Shown here piece by piece: positions 13,301 to 24,086 of a stretch of DNA of 64,000 nucleotides (positions are counted from its first letter, which is position 1; every line of letters begins with the position of its first letter). The notes beneath the pieces are model-generated. The model saw only the letters and a list, made by a program, of their open reading frames with translations. It did no database searches and was not told the origin of the DNA. The position numbers and the translations under genes were made by a program. Source of the stretch: Siderastrea siderea (taxonomy: Eukaryota > Cnidaria > Anthozoa > Scleractinia > Rhizangiidae). The stretch is taken from positions 18,895,142-18,959,141 of the forward strand of contig OZ034975.1 in assembly GCA_964030785.1 (NCBI GenBank), written 5' to 3'.

Positions 13301-16300
13301 TGATTAATATCTGTATCTCATAAGTGGAAGTAAAGTAAGCTGTTGTTGGAAATTATTTCTGATAACAGATCTGCTTTAGAATTTCTGGTAGTGTTTAACG
13401 TTCTTTTACAGAATATGACGAAACAAGCCTGGTACGTGGTATTGTTGTGTTGATGTGCATTACAAGTTGAATTGCTTAAGGGGAGTTGAAATATTCTGAA
13501 TTTAATTCTTGACTTTGTTGTGTGTTTTTTTTCCTTCCAGGGGCAAAGTCGCCGAATGTTCTTATCTTGTAATGAATTTATAAACAACAAACTTGCAGCA
13601 AAGATCATCAGGCAATTACAAGGTATGTTTCTTTGCCAGATTTCATTCGCAACCGCTATTTTGGTTGTCACATCACAGAACGCTTCTCTTCTTCGTTGGT
13701 GGGGAGAAACAATGCATGTCGACCCATAACAGTTGTGAATACTAAATATGTGTGATTAGATTGTGACTAAGCCAAACAAGAAGAGGACACTGTTGTTATA
13801 CGTACACTGAGAACAAATGGTGTTAATATGTTGGTCCCTTTATCACTGGTAATACCAGTTTATAATAAAAGAAAGCAAAATCTAGACCAGGGAAAGACCC
13901 CATATACTTCGGAAGTAACTTAAGACTTGTCACACACGCAGTACTCAAAAACACGGGTTAATTTCAGAGACTTACAGCGTTGCGAATAGCCTGAGTCGTG
14001 TTAGGCAAAAGGGGTTACAACAAGTGTTTTTGAGGAGGACCCACCTTGTTTGGGGGAAGGGTACGTACACAAGACACCACCTATCTTATGAGCCACAAAG
14101 ACCTAATTTACTGACGTTAAAAGTTGAGATAAGACGTTAATGTTTTGTTCAGTAGAAAGAAGCTTGCATTACCAGTAAATCAAGCTTAGGGAGGTTTGAA
14201 TTTTTTTCTTTTTTTTTTTATTTCTGGCTTCTGACAAAGATATCATCTTTAAAGGCAGGACGGGGGATAGAAAAGTAGATAACAATCTTTTTGTGAAATA
14301 CCCCCAATAGCTTTGACATTTTTCTGAGAAGTGACATGTTGTGGGTCGGAAAGAAAGAGGATCAGTCCGTTAACTAGAACCAGAATTCTGTGTTATTTTG
14401 CTCAAGATGCTTTTATTCTCAATTATGTTAAGAATTCGTGCTTTGGTCTTTAGATCCCATCACAGTGATAACTGGAAACTTCCCTGCTTGGGTAGAAGAA
14501 CTTCCTCGTAAATGGTGAGTGTTTCTAGCGACTCTGTTGTGCGCACGTTAAATTTCGAAGAAATTGAACCTCAGCAAGTGGTTTCCTCTCAGGTTAACCT
14601 ATTTAAAATTGTCATGTTTCAGTCCGTTCCTTTTCCCGTTTGAATGCCGGCAGCAGTTGTTTTATTGTACTGCAATGGACAGAGACAGAGCGCTCAGCAA
14701 GTTACAGGTATGGCCATACTCGTACTTAAAGAAAAGATACAGATGATTCTTGAGTAACTAACCACCCTGGGATCAAGAAGGGTCTTAAGGGACCGTCACC
14801 AGTATTTGACTGGGAACTGATTCGAGCGGTTTTCATGAAAGTGGTAGCTTAAAGAAGGTGGTCGCTTACGAGAGATTCTAAGGATGTGATTTGGCCATGA
14901 ATTGAAAGCTCTTTCATAAAGGTGGTGTCAAAGGATATGGCCCTCCATAAAGAGACTTGAATGCGGAACTGATTCAATGATTGATTGAGAATTGATTCAA
15001 AGGAGACTGGTCAATTAAGGGATACAGCTGCTTATAGATATCTCAATGTATCATGTTGGTAATCAGTGACTGTACAGTTACAACTCCTTATTCTTCCTGC
15101 AGGAGACATTGCCAGAGCTTATGAATACGGAAGCATCTGATCGCGTTGCACCGAGATTTGATCGAAAGAAGGTTTGTATGTAACAGATACAGACACTGTT
15201 AGTCAACTGAATAGTGTATTGTCATCTTCTTCTAGTAAGTCTATTGTTAATGGCTTGATTGGTCAGTAGTGCATGGAGCGATCCTGTGAGGTTGAGTGGC
15301 TGGTCCCCTCAGTTATAATTTTCAAAAGTCGGTAATCGCGTTTGATTGGATCACCGACCAGTCAGGAATCCATCAAGGCGCGTTCCGAATTCGCAACTTC
15401 TCTGCTCTATAAATAATATGATTATTTTTGTCTCTTCGAAAGAGATAGTTAAATTGTAGAAACCGGCCTTTAAAGCTCTGGGAGTTGTGAGCCACAAAAT
15501 GCTTTGTTGTCCACCTTACACACCTCCCAGAGAAGACATGCTTTGTTCCAGGGGTGTCCGCTTTACTGGAGGAGACTTGACTGTACTGTTTCCTTTCTTG
15601 TAGCACACAGTTTCTCGCGTTGGACTGCTTGATCAGGCGGAGAAGCTGATCACTGACCTGGGCAGCTCCCAATCTGTATTGGAAATACAATACGAAGGCG
15701 AGGTGAGCACAACCACCTGTGTCCATTTGACGTAAAATTAAAAAAAAAATGCACGGAAGTTTGTCTTGCCTCCTTTCTTTTGCCGAGAAGCAAACAGTTT
15801 TCCGAGAGAAAAGCTCAAAGAAAACTGAGTTTTGTTGTCCAAGAAAACATTTCCGAGCATATTTTCCCAGCCAAACGGAGGATGATGTATTTATTATACT
15901 TCCGAAATTTTTCTTGCAAGACCATGCTGTCAAACTTCGTCAAGTTTAGAGGAGATAAGTTTGTGTTTCATTGACGGTCATTTTCCATATTCAGGTTGGA
16001 ACTGGTCTAGGCCCCACTCTGGAGTTTTATGCTCTCATTTCCCAAGAATTCCAGCGTGCAGACTTGGAAATGTGGAGAGGAGAACGCATGCTGCCTCCGG
16101 GAAGAACAGGTAGCGTTTTCATTGTGCCAAGTGTCTACATGTTTCTTTGTGGCCTCTTTTGTTTTGCCGTACTTTACAGATTTGTATTTTTTGCTGCCGA
16201 ACCTTGCACAACATTTTATGTCCTTTGCAGAAAACCAGCGTGATAAACAGCACAAAGTGAAAATGCTGCAAGTGCTTTCATTTGAATAGGAACGCTTGAG

Positions 16301-19300
16301 GAGTTCATCCACACGATTAAATATTACAACCACCTTGAGCAGCAGACATTTGAACCACTTTATACAGTAGAATTGAAACAGTAGCATAGGAATGTACTCC
16401 TCAATAGCTTTCATTTGAATGATCTCACGCAAGGATTTTATCCCGGCACAGACTTAAACGATATAACACCTCTACAGCATAATGAACAGTACACAACAGG
16501 AAAGAAGTGCTCAGTAGCTTTCATTTGAATGGTCATACTTTAAGATTCCATCCACAGTCTCAAAATTTATTTCACCTGGTACAACGTAATGAACAGCACC
16601 GTACGAAAGTACCGCTCAAAGCTTTCATTTGAAGATTTAATCACAGACTCGAAAGCTAGAACCGCTTTAGAGGTTAAGGTTTAATCCACGTTCTTTCTTC
16701 AACAGGTTTTGGAGATGATGTTTCCTATGTGTATTCACCATCTGGTCTCTATCCAGGTAAAATGAATGTTGGCTTTACTTAAATTTAGTGAAAATAGTTA
16801 TTACGGGTTTGTAGTTATTACATTTTTGCTGCGTGGTGCAAAATCGTGAGAAAGCCTTCACTGGATTCTGCTCGTTAGAACAAAAGGAACACGAGACAAT
16901 GACCTGATAAATTTGTTCCTTCTTCTTCCTTTAATTAATCATTGACATTTTTTCTCAAAGCTCCTGTGTCACGCAACGCTAAAACAGCGACCGTGACCAA
17001 GCTGTGCTCAAAGTTCCAGTTCCTGGGAAAGTTCCTTGCACGCGCCATAATGGACTTCAGAATCCTGGACATCCCCTTCTGTCCAGTACTTTACAAATGG
17101 CTCCTGAACCAGGAAGGAACACTAGACCTGGGTGATTTAGCAGCTGTGGATCCAGTACTAGCCCAGTCACTGACTCAGCTACAGCAGGTGGTGCAGAGAA
17201 AGAGACAGCTAGAGCAGGATTCATCCCACACGCCGGACAGTCGGCAGCTAGCTGTAGAGAGTCTTACGCTGGATGGGTCACCCATTGAAGATCTGGGCCT
17301 CTCATTTGCTTTGCCTGGCTATGCGGACTGTGAGCTTAAGGTATCATATTGTGCAGTATAACTAGTCGTACCACAGGAGAGTTTTACTCAATAGCTTTCA
17401 TTTGAATAGTTTAAGGTATCAGGGTACCCCAAATGACAACATTGCGTTACCATCGTTTGAGCGTCAGGCGTTTCACACAAACCCTGACAAACTATATATT
17501 TTCTGAAAGCTTAATAATTGAAGATTACGAAAACGTATTTAGATAAAGAAAAAAGTTAATTCTTTAAAACATATAGCTAACGTTTTTCAAAAGTACGTTG
17601 TTCACAAAATCGGTTCCGCTCCATTCGAAAATGATCTGGAGAGTAAGACGAACATCGGGCCGAATTCTTCACACCTTTGTCTCAAAAACCGTGTCTCGGA
17701 ATTATTTTATCTGGCCTGGTTTGTTTTCTGCACTCAGTTAAACTTTGAAGTTTGAAAAACACCCCTTCTCTTTCTTTAACGGATCATAACTTTTGAATGA
17801 GCGCAAAAAATAAAACTCGGAGACAAGGTTTTGGTGCCAAATTATCAGGCAACACTCTCGCCAAATTTGAGCTAAATTGGTTGAAAACTCGCTGAACGCG
17901 AACTTAAAACGTGCGCTCAATTTCTTGAAAAAATAGTTTCGAGAAAAGAGGCGAAACAGATTAGGAGACTTTTTTCCCGGCCTGGTGAGATTAAAACACC
18001 TAGGTGTCAGGATAATTACATGCGGTTTGATCGAAGGGAGGCTCAACTTATCTTATGACAATAGCGCAAACATGCCACCAAGTATGGTGTCATATTTTTA
18101 TCGGAAAGCGACCTTCATCCAGGTCCGTGTACGCATTCCGTTTAAAGGGTCTTAACGCACCAGAAATTTTACCCTCATAATTTCACGTCGGCTATACAAT
18201 GCCGAAAACATCAACAACAAGAAAGGACCCGAAAGACAAAAGTAAATGCGAAAGGAAAGCATTGTGAAACCCGAAGAAGCCGCCGCGTGCTCGGCTCAAG
18301 ATCTAAGAGAGATGCAAGCAGTTGGGTAACAATAAACTCCTTTATTACTTGAGACACTACTTTTGCAATTTACGTTTTCGTGAAGTCTCGTTTAGGTGAC
18401 AAACTCGATAACAAACCGCTTCATCGAGCTTTTCTACCAGCGTTTCGCCTCACGTTTGTTGTCCCTTTCAATCTTTGCCACGATTCTTTACAGTATACTC
18501 CATCATCTTCTCTCTTTGCGTGTTGCAACAGCTCTGCCGTATATTTAAGCGGCTCGCGGAAACGGCGTTCTCGTTCTTCTCTAGGTTTTTCCAACCACAT
18601 TTCTTGATTATAAATATACGAGCTTTTGTCGCTCGCGGAAAGTTTTTCGGCCCACACCCAGCAAAATTCTTCTGTACGCTAAGGCCTTGCCGATTTTTTT
18701 TTTGGGCAGAGGCAAACAGGCAGGATCTCTTCCTTCTTAATCTCATGTTTTCTACACAACAGACCCTTCGATATCTTCGATAACGTGGGAATTGGTACGC
18801 AATCGATCTCATGTCAAAACGTTAGGGCCCTCTTACGTTACATGATTTTTTCGGCGTTGTTGACAGATGACTGTCAGTACCTAATTAGAGAGAATTAATG
18901 GCCCTAACCTTTTTTCGTCCATAACTTTGCGTAGAAACAATCTTTTTTTCTGAAACTTTTTGTAAAGGAGAGATTTTAATAATATCTATCTGAAAATGAC
19001 AAAAGCGTATTTTTTAAAAAAGTGGTCAATTTTGGGGTACCATGATACCGTAAGAATTTTATCCGCAGGACGCAAAAGTAAAACCACTTTGTACAGCATA
19101 GTAAACAGCACCACAAGAAAGCAATTTGAATGGTTACAACTTAGTATGTCATCCACAGAATCAAAAGTTAGATTTATCGCGCACAGTATAATAAACAGCA
19201 GCACTAGAAAGCTCGAAAACTGAAAAATGAAAACGATTCCAACCAACGCAAACTCAAAAGTTAGAACCATTGCGTAAAGCATAATATTTGTTGCCGACAG

Positions 19301-21776
19301 GGAAAGACATTAAGTTCAATGTTGTTCTTCTTTTTCTTGTAGAGAGGTGGAAAGGACATGACGGTCACTATTCACAATCTGGAAGAGTACGTCAAGGTAA
19401 TGTTTGTTCACTTGACAGGGTTTATTCTTGCTGGTGCAAGACAGCCTTCACATGCACCTACTGTAACTATAGTGCCGCAATTTAACTGCGTCTTTTGAGT
19501 TAAAATTATGCTCGTTATTTGAGGCATTTCTGTTGTGGTTGTTTTTCATGAGAATTTTCTTGGGAAACCGCCTTATAAATACCTTTTCAGCAGCAATTGT
19601 ACGTATGTTTTTGCATGAAGCTCGGTCCATGTACTTTACGCTTTATTGTCCGATATAAAAGACAATCCTTAGTAGCAACCCCCTCGAAAATTAGGATAGA
19701 AAAATGCTGCTAAATTTTAAAATAAGGGAGCACGCGGTAGTCTGTCTATTGTGATTGCTCGGCTGTGAGTAGTCCTGAAAAGGACTATTATTGGTTTCAA
19801 AAACCTCTCCAAAAAAGTCACCTTCACAGTTGAGTAAAGATGTAGGTGACTTCTGCTCAGGTCACAAAAACATCAGTCAAAGTTAACAAGACCCGTCATT
19901 TTCAGGACTTCTCTCAGCTGGCCTATCACTACAAAGGCTACTGGACTCGTTGTTTCAAACCATTTACATGTTATTTTCTTGCCACGTTAACAGTTGGTTG
20001 TACAGTGGTCTCTGGTCACTGGTGTCAAACGCCAGCTTGATGCTCTCCGTGAAGGCTTCAACTCCGTGTTGCCTCTCTCCAATCTAACTAGCTTTACTTA
20101 CAGCGAGGTAAGGTTGATTACATTTTTTGGTTGAGATTAACAAATGTTGTCTTTAGTCTTTACTTTAATGCTTGAGTTATAGATTGGTGAAAAAGGAATT
20201 AACCTTGCCCAAGTTAAGAACTTTGAAATTTTGGTTGATCTTGTTGTTTACAGATGGAGCTTATTCTGTGTGGCAATGTGGCCGAGAAGTGGGACATCAA
20301 ATGTACGTAATATTTTGTTCCGTTGTTGATGGCATTAATGCATTAGTTTTTTAAAGTGTAAAATGAGATTATTCGTGACTATTGTAGCCTGTATACAGCC
20401 GTCTGTTATGACTTTAGATTTTCCACACACCAGTGTACTAGCATACCAGTGAAGCATTACTTTTGAATGGTTCATACATGTTTGTTGTATTCAGGTCTTG
20501 TAGAGAGTTGCAGACCAGACCATGGCTATACACACGACAGGTGAGAATTAACTTGGCCGTAACTGTACCTTGTCTTGGCCATTAAAGAATGACGCTAACC
20601 TGCTATCGCTATTTTTGTTTTCTTAGTCGGGCCGTGAAGATTCTGTTCGAAATTCTAAGCTGCTACACACAGGAGGAACAGAGACTATTTTTACAGTTTG
20701 TCACAGGAAGCCCAAGGCTACCTGTAGGAGGTGAGAACAAACTTGACAAATAATAGTAATGTGCATGTGTGAAGTCCAGTTCGTTCTGTGATTTGATGGC
20801 ATTCGGTCCTGCTTCATCGTGTTGTTTCCTTAATTTAGAAACTTTACTCCCATTGTCTTTCTGGGGTTGGATTCACGAAGGACAGCTTTGTGAATCCTGC
20901 CCCTGGGTAGCAGCTATGGGGGTACCCTTGCAGCGAACTTGCATCCTCATCCCATTCAGGGTGGAGGAGTTATACTCCTATTCACTTTGTGCTGGATATC
21001 CTGTGATGGACCAGTATCCCATCCAGGGTGGAAAAGTAGTGCTCCTAGTTGCTTCATGCCACAGAAACCGGTGTTGAGTGCAGCGCTAAGGAACATTATG
21101 ACTGGTTTTTCAAGTGGTGTTCTTTGAAAAAAATTAGACGATGCGTGAAAGTTTATTTTAACTGAATGGGATTAATTAATCTAAGCTAGGTCCCGTTGAA
21201 AAACATTTCTAAGGTATATCGAAAGAAACGTTAGTTTCCTTGCGGCTGTCATTTTATACTGAGTTACCGTGAAAAACAGCAAACAGCAAGAGAGTCCCAA
21301 TCGTTCAACATTATAACCATTAATCTTTAGGCTACGTTTTCCAACAATGTTGCAGGGTTTAACCGGGTCTTAAGGTCTGCTCCAAAAACGCACTTACGTG
21401 AACGCGAAGTCGGGCTCCACACAAGCACTGATTGCTCTTCTTACATTCATGTTTTTGCTTGTGCTTGCTTTTCTGTCGTTTTCACTAGTAGGGTCCTTAT
21501 GTTATGCTTACTATACTCGCACTTGCACTCGCTCTCACACTGTTAGTGATAACCAGGCTTATCGTTTATTTTGTCTTAGGCCTGCGCAGTCTGAACCCTC
21601 CACTAACCATAGTGCGCAAGTCGTTTGAGCCGCCTCTGTGTGCTGATAACTACCTACCTTCTGTCATGACATGCGTCAACTACCTGAAGCTGCCGGACTA
21701 CTCCAGCAAGGAGATTATGGCCAGCAAACTCAAGCTGGCTGCTGTGGAGGGACAGCGCTCATTCCACTTGTCTTGA
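1462..21776 (+). CDS. TRIP12: TRIP12-type HECT E3 ubiquitin-protein ligase, 3' part (30 exons, C-terminal 839 residues)
   Basis: TRIP12 is a nuclear E3 that moves ubiquitin from an E2 to a HECT cysteine and then to the substrate. In mammals it acts in ubiquitin-fusion degradation and chromatin and DNA-damage control. Exons read by eye: 1462-1547, 1685-1769, 2145-2180, 2299-2370, 2683-2729, 3551-3593, 5002-5088, 5332-5379, 5800-5831, 6128-6155, 6257-6288, 7243-7324, 8140-8219, 10612-10724, 12800-12859, 13026-13108, 13541-13622, 14454-14514, 14623-14707, 15103-15171, 15604-15702, 15995-16109, 16706-16756, 16961-17340, 19343-19396, 19994-20107, 20254-20302, 20495-20540, 20627-20730, 21580-21776. 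All junctions are GT-AG and the sum is 2520 nt, in frame to the stop. Peptides such as [30 protein letters not shown] and the end QRSFHLS match the TRIP12 family closely. ARM and WWE regions must lie upstream of the window. No frame break was seen, so the gene looks intact. Confidence 0.93.
2141..2147 (+). other. NAGNAG tandem splice acceptor in TRIP12
   Basis: The intron before exon 3 ends ...CCACAGCAG, so splicing at the first AG includes an extra CAG codon (Gln) and splicing at the second leaves it out. Both products stay in frame. NAGNAG acceptors are a well-known source of one-residue variants. Which acceptor is used here cannot be told from the DNA. Confidence 0.5.
4174..4692 (+). repeat. 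Tetranucleotide satellite (GACT)n/(GGCT)n
   Basis: About 520 bp of alternating GACT and GGCT runs with TTGG breaks, inside the TRIP12 intron between 3593 and 5002. Blocks of the two tetramers alternate several times, which suggests growth by slippage plus larger block duplications. Confidence 0.95.
5002..8219 (+). CDS. TRIP12: TRIP12 exons: middle block with acidic linker
   Basis: Exons 7-13 of the window. They read [20 protein letters not shown], then [16 protein letters not shown], then an acidic run [20 protein letters not shown] split over two very short exons (32 and 28 nt). [20 protein letters not shown] and [13 protein letters not shown] follow. The same acidic, Ser/Asp-rich linker between the RGYG block and the [10 protein letters not shown] block occurs in animal TRIP12. 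Exon phases agree across every junction. Confidence 0.88.
8418..8571. mobile_element. Palindromic MITE, copy 1
   Basis: A 154-bp foldback element in a TRIP12 intron. Its ends are inverted copies (CCTGGGTCCGGTTGTTCAAAG at the left; CCCAGGCCCCGGTAGTTCAA read on the other strand at the right). Inside are repeated GGATA-N-TATCC motifs such as CACTATCCACTGGATAGTG. No coding capacity. Confidence 0.75.
8658..8807. mobile_element. Palindromic MITE, copy 2
   Basis: A 150-bp relative of the element just upstream, about 90 bp away. The ends read GGCCCCAGTTGTTCAAAAG and, inverted, CTTTTGAACAACTAGGGCC. The core has the same GGATAGCGCTATCC and CTATCCAGTGGATA motifs. The two copies differ enough to be separate insertions or an old duplication. 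Confidence 0.78.
9051..9182. repeat. GCGTTTATTT-rich inverted repeat, copy 1
   Basis: Short inverted and direct copies of AATAAACGCCGG and its complement CCGGCGTTTATT around the centre at about 9110. A related copy lies at 10483-10590. It looks like a small non-autonomous element; ends and target duplication are not clear. Confidence 0.55.
9193..9905 (-). mobile_element. hAT-like DNA transposon remnant
   Basis: About 713 bp with inverted ends: CAGTACTCGACCTTGC at the left and, on the other strand, CAGTGCTCGACCTTAGC at the right. CAGTG-type ends are usual for hAT elements. No clear 8-bp target duplication remains (atgctaaa and ctgagtaa differ), so the copy is old or the boundary is off. The - strand holds two short reading frames listed separately. 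Confidence 0.55.
9447..9548 (-). pseudogene. Possible transposase N-terminus (33 codons)
   Basis: The - strand frame inside the hAT-like remnant reads [20 protein letters not shown] and then a charged Lys/Asp stretch to a stop. Basic N-termini with an I/L..FFK motif are common in hAT and ZMYM-type transposases. An overlapping second frame (9221-9493, 90 codons) has no recognisable motif and may be the frameshifted continuation. Function inferred from position only. Confidence 0.3.
10483..10590. repeat. GCGTTTATT-rich repeat, copy 2
   Basis: Related to 9051-9182: it contains AATAAACGCCGGGT, GGCCGAGTTTAAAATAAACG and an inverted GCCGGGGTTTA end. It lies just before TRIP12 exon 10612-10724. Confidence 0.5.
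10612..15171 (+). CDS. TRIP12: TRIP12 exons: linker before the HECT domain
   Basis: Exons 14-20 of the window. The first is a low-complexity Ser/Lys/Gln linker ([13 protein letters not shown]...). The rest carry the conserved block before [72 protein letters not shown] and [11 protein letters not shown]. The last peptide matches the RVAPRLDRKK signature of TRIP12. This block packs against the HECT N-lobe in TRIP12 relatives. Introns here are long and hold most of the transposable elements of the gene. Confidence 0.88.
11757..11900 (-). CDS. Acidic C-terminal tail fragment inside the 11.3-kb element
   Basis: The - strand frame ends [20 protein letters not shown]...FFSDDEL before a TAA. Such Ser/Asp tails are common in nuclear proteins. 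It is open for about 45 codons only and I cannot join it to the other small - strand frame (12051-12158) by splicing in frame. Probably the last exon of a lost gene or transposase. Confidence 0.3.
12051..12158 (-). CDS. 35-residue basic ORF with a PIP-box-like motif
   Basis: Reads [18 protein letters not shown] followed by [17 protein letters not shown] and a stop. RKRKR is a likely nuclear signal. QGDIRAFF fits the PCNA-interacting (PIP) pattern Q-x-x-I/L/M-x-x-F-F exactly. It sits inside the 1.3-kb TIR element, so it may be the N-terminus of a transposase whose rest is deleted. A donor-like AAG/GTGATT lies before the stop. Confidence 0.35.
   Translation of the reverse strand: MESADVSLNQRKRKRDTDQGDIRAFFARRQQGDYS
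12365..12462 (+). CDS. First-exon-like ORF inside the 11.3-kb element
   Basis: AAGATGGCGG gives a good start context. The frame reads [20 protein letters not shown] and continues for about 33 codons to CTCAAG/GTAGTC, a usable splice donor. It has the look of a host first exon carried in the transposon, but no downstream exon is identified. Confidence 0.25.
15604..21776 (+). CDS. TRIP12: TRIP12 exons: HECT ubiquitin-transfer domain
   Basis: Exons 21-30 encode the whole HECT domain. The N-lobe starts near [20 protein letters not shown] and continues through [31 protein letters not shown] and [16 protein letters not shown]. The C-lobe holds [51 protein letters not shown] and the active-site block [15 protein letters not shown]. 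The exon at 19994 is best started after the upstream of two possible AGs, which adds LVVQ before WSLVTGV and restores alignment with YLRLVIFWAL of vertebrates. The protein ends FHLS, the usual TRIP12 end. Confidence 0.93.
16210..16690 (+). repeat. Satellite-like repeat block, unit about 110 bp
   Basis: At least four degenerate tandem units in a TRIP12 intron. Each has AGCTTTCATTTGAATG, a phrase like TCCACAGACTCAAAA, a phrase like ACAGCATAATGAACAG and AAAGTACTGCTCA. More units lie at 17385-17415 and 19049-19290 (one array split by a transposon), inside the MITE at 31288, and inverted at 56040-56545. Confidence 0.75.
17416..19048. mobile_element. 1.63-kb TIR element inserted in the satellite-like repeat
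   Basis: Ends read GTATCAGGGTACCCCAAA at the left and, inverted, GTATCATGGTACCCCAAA at the right. On the left the repeat stops at TTTGAATAGTTTAAG; on the right it resumes with GTAAGAATTTTATCCGCAGG, so TTAAG/GTAAG may be a diverged 5-bp target duplication. One - strand frame (18421-18657) is the best internal coding candidate. Confidence 0.65.
18421..18657 (-). CDS. Unrecognised charged ORF within the 17.4-19.0 kb element
   Basis: 78 codons rich in Arg, Glu and Lys, with [20 protein letters not shown] as the most distinctive part and no known motif. The frame could be open further 5'. It may be part of a transposase or an accidental frame; a second overlapping - frame of 114 codons makes chance more likely. 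Confidence 0.2.
   Translation of the reverse strand: MWAEKLSASDKSSYIYNQEMWLEKPREERERRFREPLKYTAELLQHAKREDDGVYCKESWQRLKGTTNVRRNAGRKAR
19049..19290 (+). repeat. Satellite-like repeat, continuation after the insertion
   Basis: Two degenerate units with TTGTACAGCATAGTAAACAG, ACAGTATAATAAACAGCAGC and TCATCCACAGAATCAAAAGT. They continue the array cut by the 1.63-kb element. Confidence 0.65.
19745..19905 (+). repeat. Decayed Penelope-type terminal repeat
   Basis: Contains GTGAGTAGTCCTGAAAAGGA and, 85 bp on, GGTGACTTCTGCTCAGGTCA followed by CAAAAACATCAGTCA. The latter is a mutated form of the stem II-GAAACGTC motif at 70-95. No longer able to form a canonical hammerhead core. Confidence 0.4.
20826..21115 (+). 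repeat. SINE-like interspersed repeat (tentative)
   Basis: Holds two related phrases: CATCCCATTCAGGGTGGAGG near 20945 and TATCCCATCCAGGGTGGAAA near 21010. The second is preceded by GATATCCTGTGATGGACCAG and followed by CTCCTAGTTGCTTCATGCCA and CAGAAACCGG. The style resembles SINE bodies I have seen in animal genomes. No Pol III box or tail was identified, so the class is uncertain. Confidence 0.35.
21672..21674 (+). other. TRIP12: Catalytic cysteine codon of the TRIP12 HECT domain
   Basis: TGC in the frame reading [12 protein letters not shown]. By comparison with the HECT family this Cys forms the thioester with ubiquitin before transfer. The residues around it (T before, VNYLKLP after) are fully typical, so the enzyme should be active. 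Confidence 0.92.
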
Positions 21777-23440
21777 GATCTATTTTCTTCGCACTGTGCT
21801 TTGTTCATGTTCAAGATCGTTTGCCTGGATAATGATTCTGTTTGCAGTGAATTACACATTCTTTGGGCCTGTCACACAATCCATTGGGGAGAGTTTGCAT
21901 GACTAAGTTGAGGTTGTGTGATGGAATTGAGTGACAAGCCTGAAGGAAGTCATTTGCGTTCCTCACACACTGTCGTGACGAAGAATTGCACGACGTGATT
22001 GCGTGACGAGGCTCCAGGCGTCTACGAAGCAGGCCCACTCGCTTGGCCACTTTTGTCTGATCAAACAAACCGTGTACTGTGCAGGTTCCTCGCAGATGTT
22101 ACAGTAGATAAGTGTACAGTTGACCCTGCATTACGGTACGTACGGAGCATCTATTCTGCTTTCAGATGGATGTAAGAAAAGTTTTGGAGAAAGTTAGGAG
22201 AGGAATAGTGTTCTCCACCCAGGCACTGAATGGCAGCTTGCTGCCTATTGTGTGAAGGATGAAGTTAAGCATTGTTGGTATCTGCTGTAGTATGGTGAAG
22301 AATTTCGCTTACTAGGCCCGACCGCTTTTTGTTTTGACAAAAACAAAGACGCAAAAAATTTTGTTCTAATTCTTGGAGGAAAACCAACTTCGAGTAGTCT
22401 ACATCAACTGAGAGCTGAATAGTCCCTCCCTTTAGCAGTATCACGTATTGCTGTTCAATAGAAATAATTGTTTATGTTGTTAGCAACGTAAAAAAAGACC
22501 TTATTGCAGTATGGCTTGCGTATTATCGCAGTTGCTAACATTGTTTGTAAGAAAAAAACATTTTTGTAAACGAAACTGATATAGTTGAACGGGATTTGAA
22601 TTATTTCTTCTTCAAAGGCCAATCGGATTTTTTTATATTCTATTACGCTAGAGTGGTTTTACTTCACCCGTGAAACAACAGCTTACAGTTTGTGTCTTTT
22701 TTAAATGAACTAAAGAAAACAATGTGATTAGTGCGTATTAGTACCTAATTGTTTAGTATCTATTACACGGGTTCAGTAAAATCACTATTAATATCTCCAT
22801 TGTTTCTCTATTAAAAACGCTTGATACGCAGGCTATTATTTGCGCTTTTTATTTATAACAGCTTTTGCCACTTGTCATTAAAGTGGTTAAAATATTGGAA
22901 TAAGGTCGCTTGCTACGAAGGAATTAATGTGTTTAATATTAGGTTCTAATTTTTATTGTGATATTTAGAAGTTCAAATATGGTGGCCACACAAAAAACAA
23001 GTGTCAGTGTGCTAAAAACACGAAATGAAACGAAAGCATGATGAACAACTATTGCGTATTACTTTGTGACATTTCCTTTGTTTGAATTAGAAGTGCTCTT
23101 TGTAAATAGAACGACATAGTGCATTGTTTGATCGTCAACATTTTTTTCTTGCCACCATGTTTGATTCGTTACAACAGGCATATTGGTTCTCGTACAAAAA
23201 TTAAATGAAAAATTTGTAGAATGAAGTTAAAGACAGGAGTAGATAAGTGAAAGACATAGTAAGCCCGATATGGTTTCTATGCTTTAACTTAGCGCCCATC
23301 ACTGGGAAATGCTGTTGTTTGCTTACAAATTAAAACAAATTTTACTATGGTGATCTGTTGTACATAAATCTCTCTTTGAATACAAGCACAGGAAGCCCTA
23401 AAATCATGTAACTATTAAACGTGAACGAAATAAACCTTCG
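21777..23440 (+). other. Probable TRIP12 3' UTR and downstream spacer
   Basis: AT-rich non-coding DNA follows the stop codon. Several possible poly(A) signals occur: ATTAAA near 22810, 22878 and 23199, and AATAAA at 23429-23434. The sequence alone does not show which is used. No other coding exon is visible here. Confidence 0.4.
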
Positions 23441-23700
23441 AAAACCTTGGAATTCTCTATGCGCGATCGGAAACTCCGAGGATTTGTCGTCTTTACCTTG
23501 CGGGCCTTGTATTTGTCCACCCCGTAGAAAATAACTCGAAATGGCTGGCCATGGAGGAAGAGAATTACTGCAATAAGGGGAGGTTTCCCTGTGTACAAGT
23601 ATATCAGCAAAACGAATATTATACCAGACGGAAAAAAGGAGCAGGTCACCTCTGGTTTGGGCCGAGTATTTACTGCGAATGTTTGTGTCTTAATAAGTTC

Positions 23701-24086
23701 TTTGCACAACCGTGTCACGTGACCTTGTCAATCATAATAAATGGTCGTGGCTCGAAATAGATGGCTGAAATGGAAAAGGCGTCATGAAATTAGTAGGATT
23801 CCAATTTTGAGGCCACCAACGTTTAAGTGCAAGATTTTAGGACAGTTTTAAAGTTTGAAAATTATGAAAGATGCTGGATGACAAAGCTTGCCATCCAGCA
23901 GCTTTTTTCCGTATTAGTCTTGGTCTTTGACCATTCAAATAACCGTAAAATGTCTCACTTTATTGTCAGTAACCTCAAAATTGAAAATCTTGCTAATTTC
24001 ATCATGCTCTTTCCATTTCTGATATCTATTTTGTACTATTACCATTTTTTAATGATTCATAAGGTCACGTGACACAGTTATGCAGA
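23701..24086. mobile_element. MITE with CACGTG-containing inverted ends
   Basis: 386 bp. Left end TTTGCACAACCGTGTCACGTG; right end on the other strand TCTGCATAACTGTGTCACGT. The inverted match runs about 40 bp into the element. A 105-codon - strand frame crosses the left end (23404-23718) but shows no motif and is not called as a gene. Confidence 0.6.

Noticed and set aside
5729..16432. Many 60-190 codon frames within TRIP12 introns and antisense to exons (e.g. 15373-15933 -)
   Set aside because: Shadows of real exons or open AT-rich intron DNA; splice-joined + strand exons explain the region.
23404..23718. 104-codon - strand frame with a hydrophobic stretch
   Set aside because: Crosses the end of a MITE; no motif, no splice signals. 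Cannot exclude a small exon.
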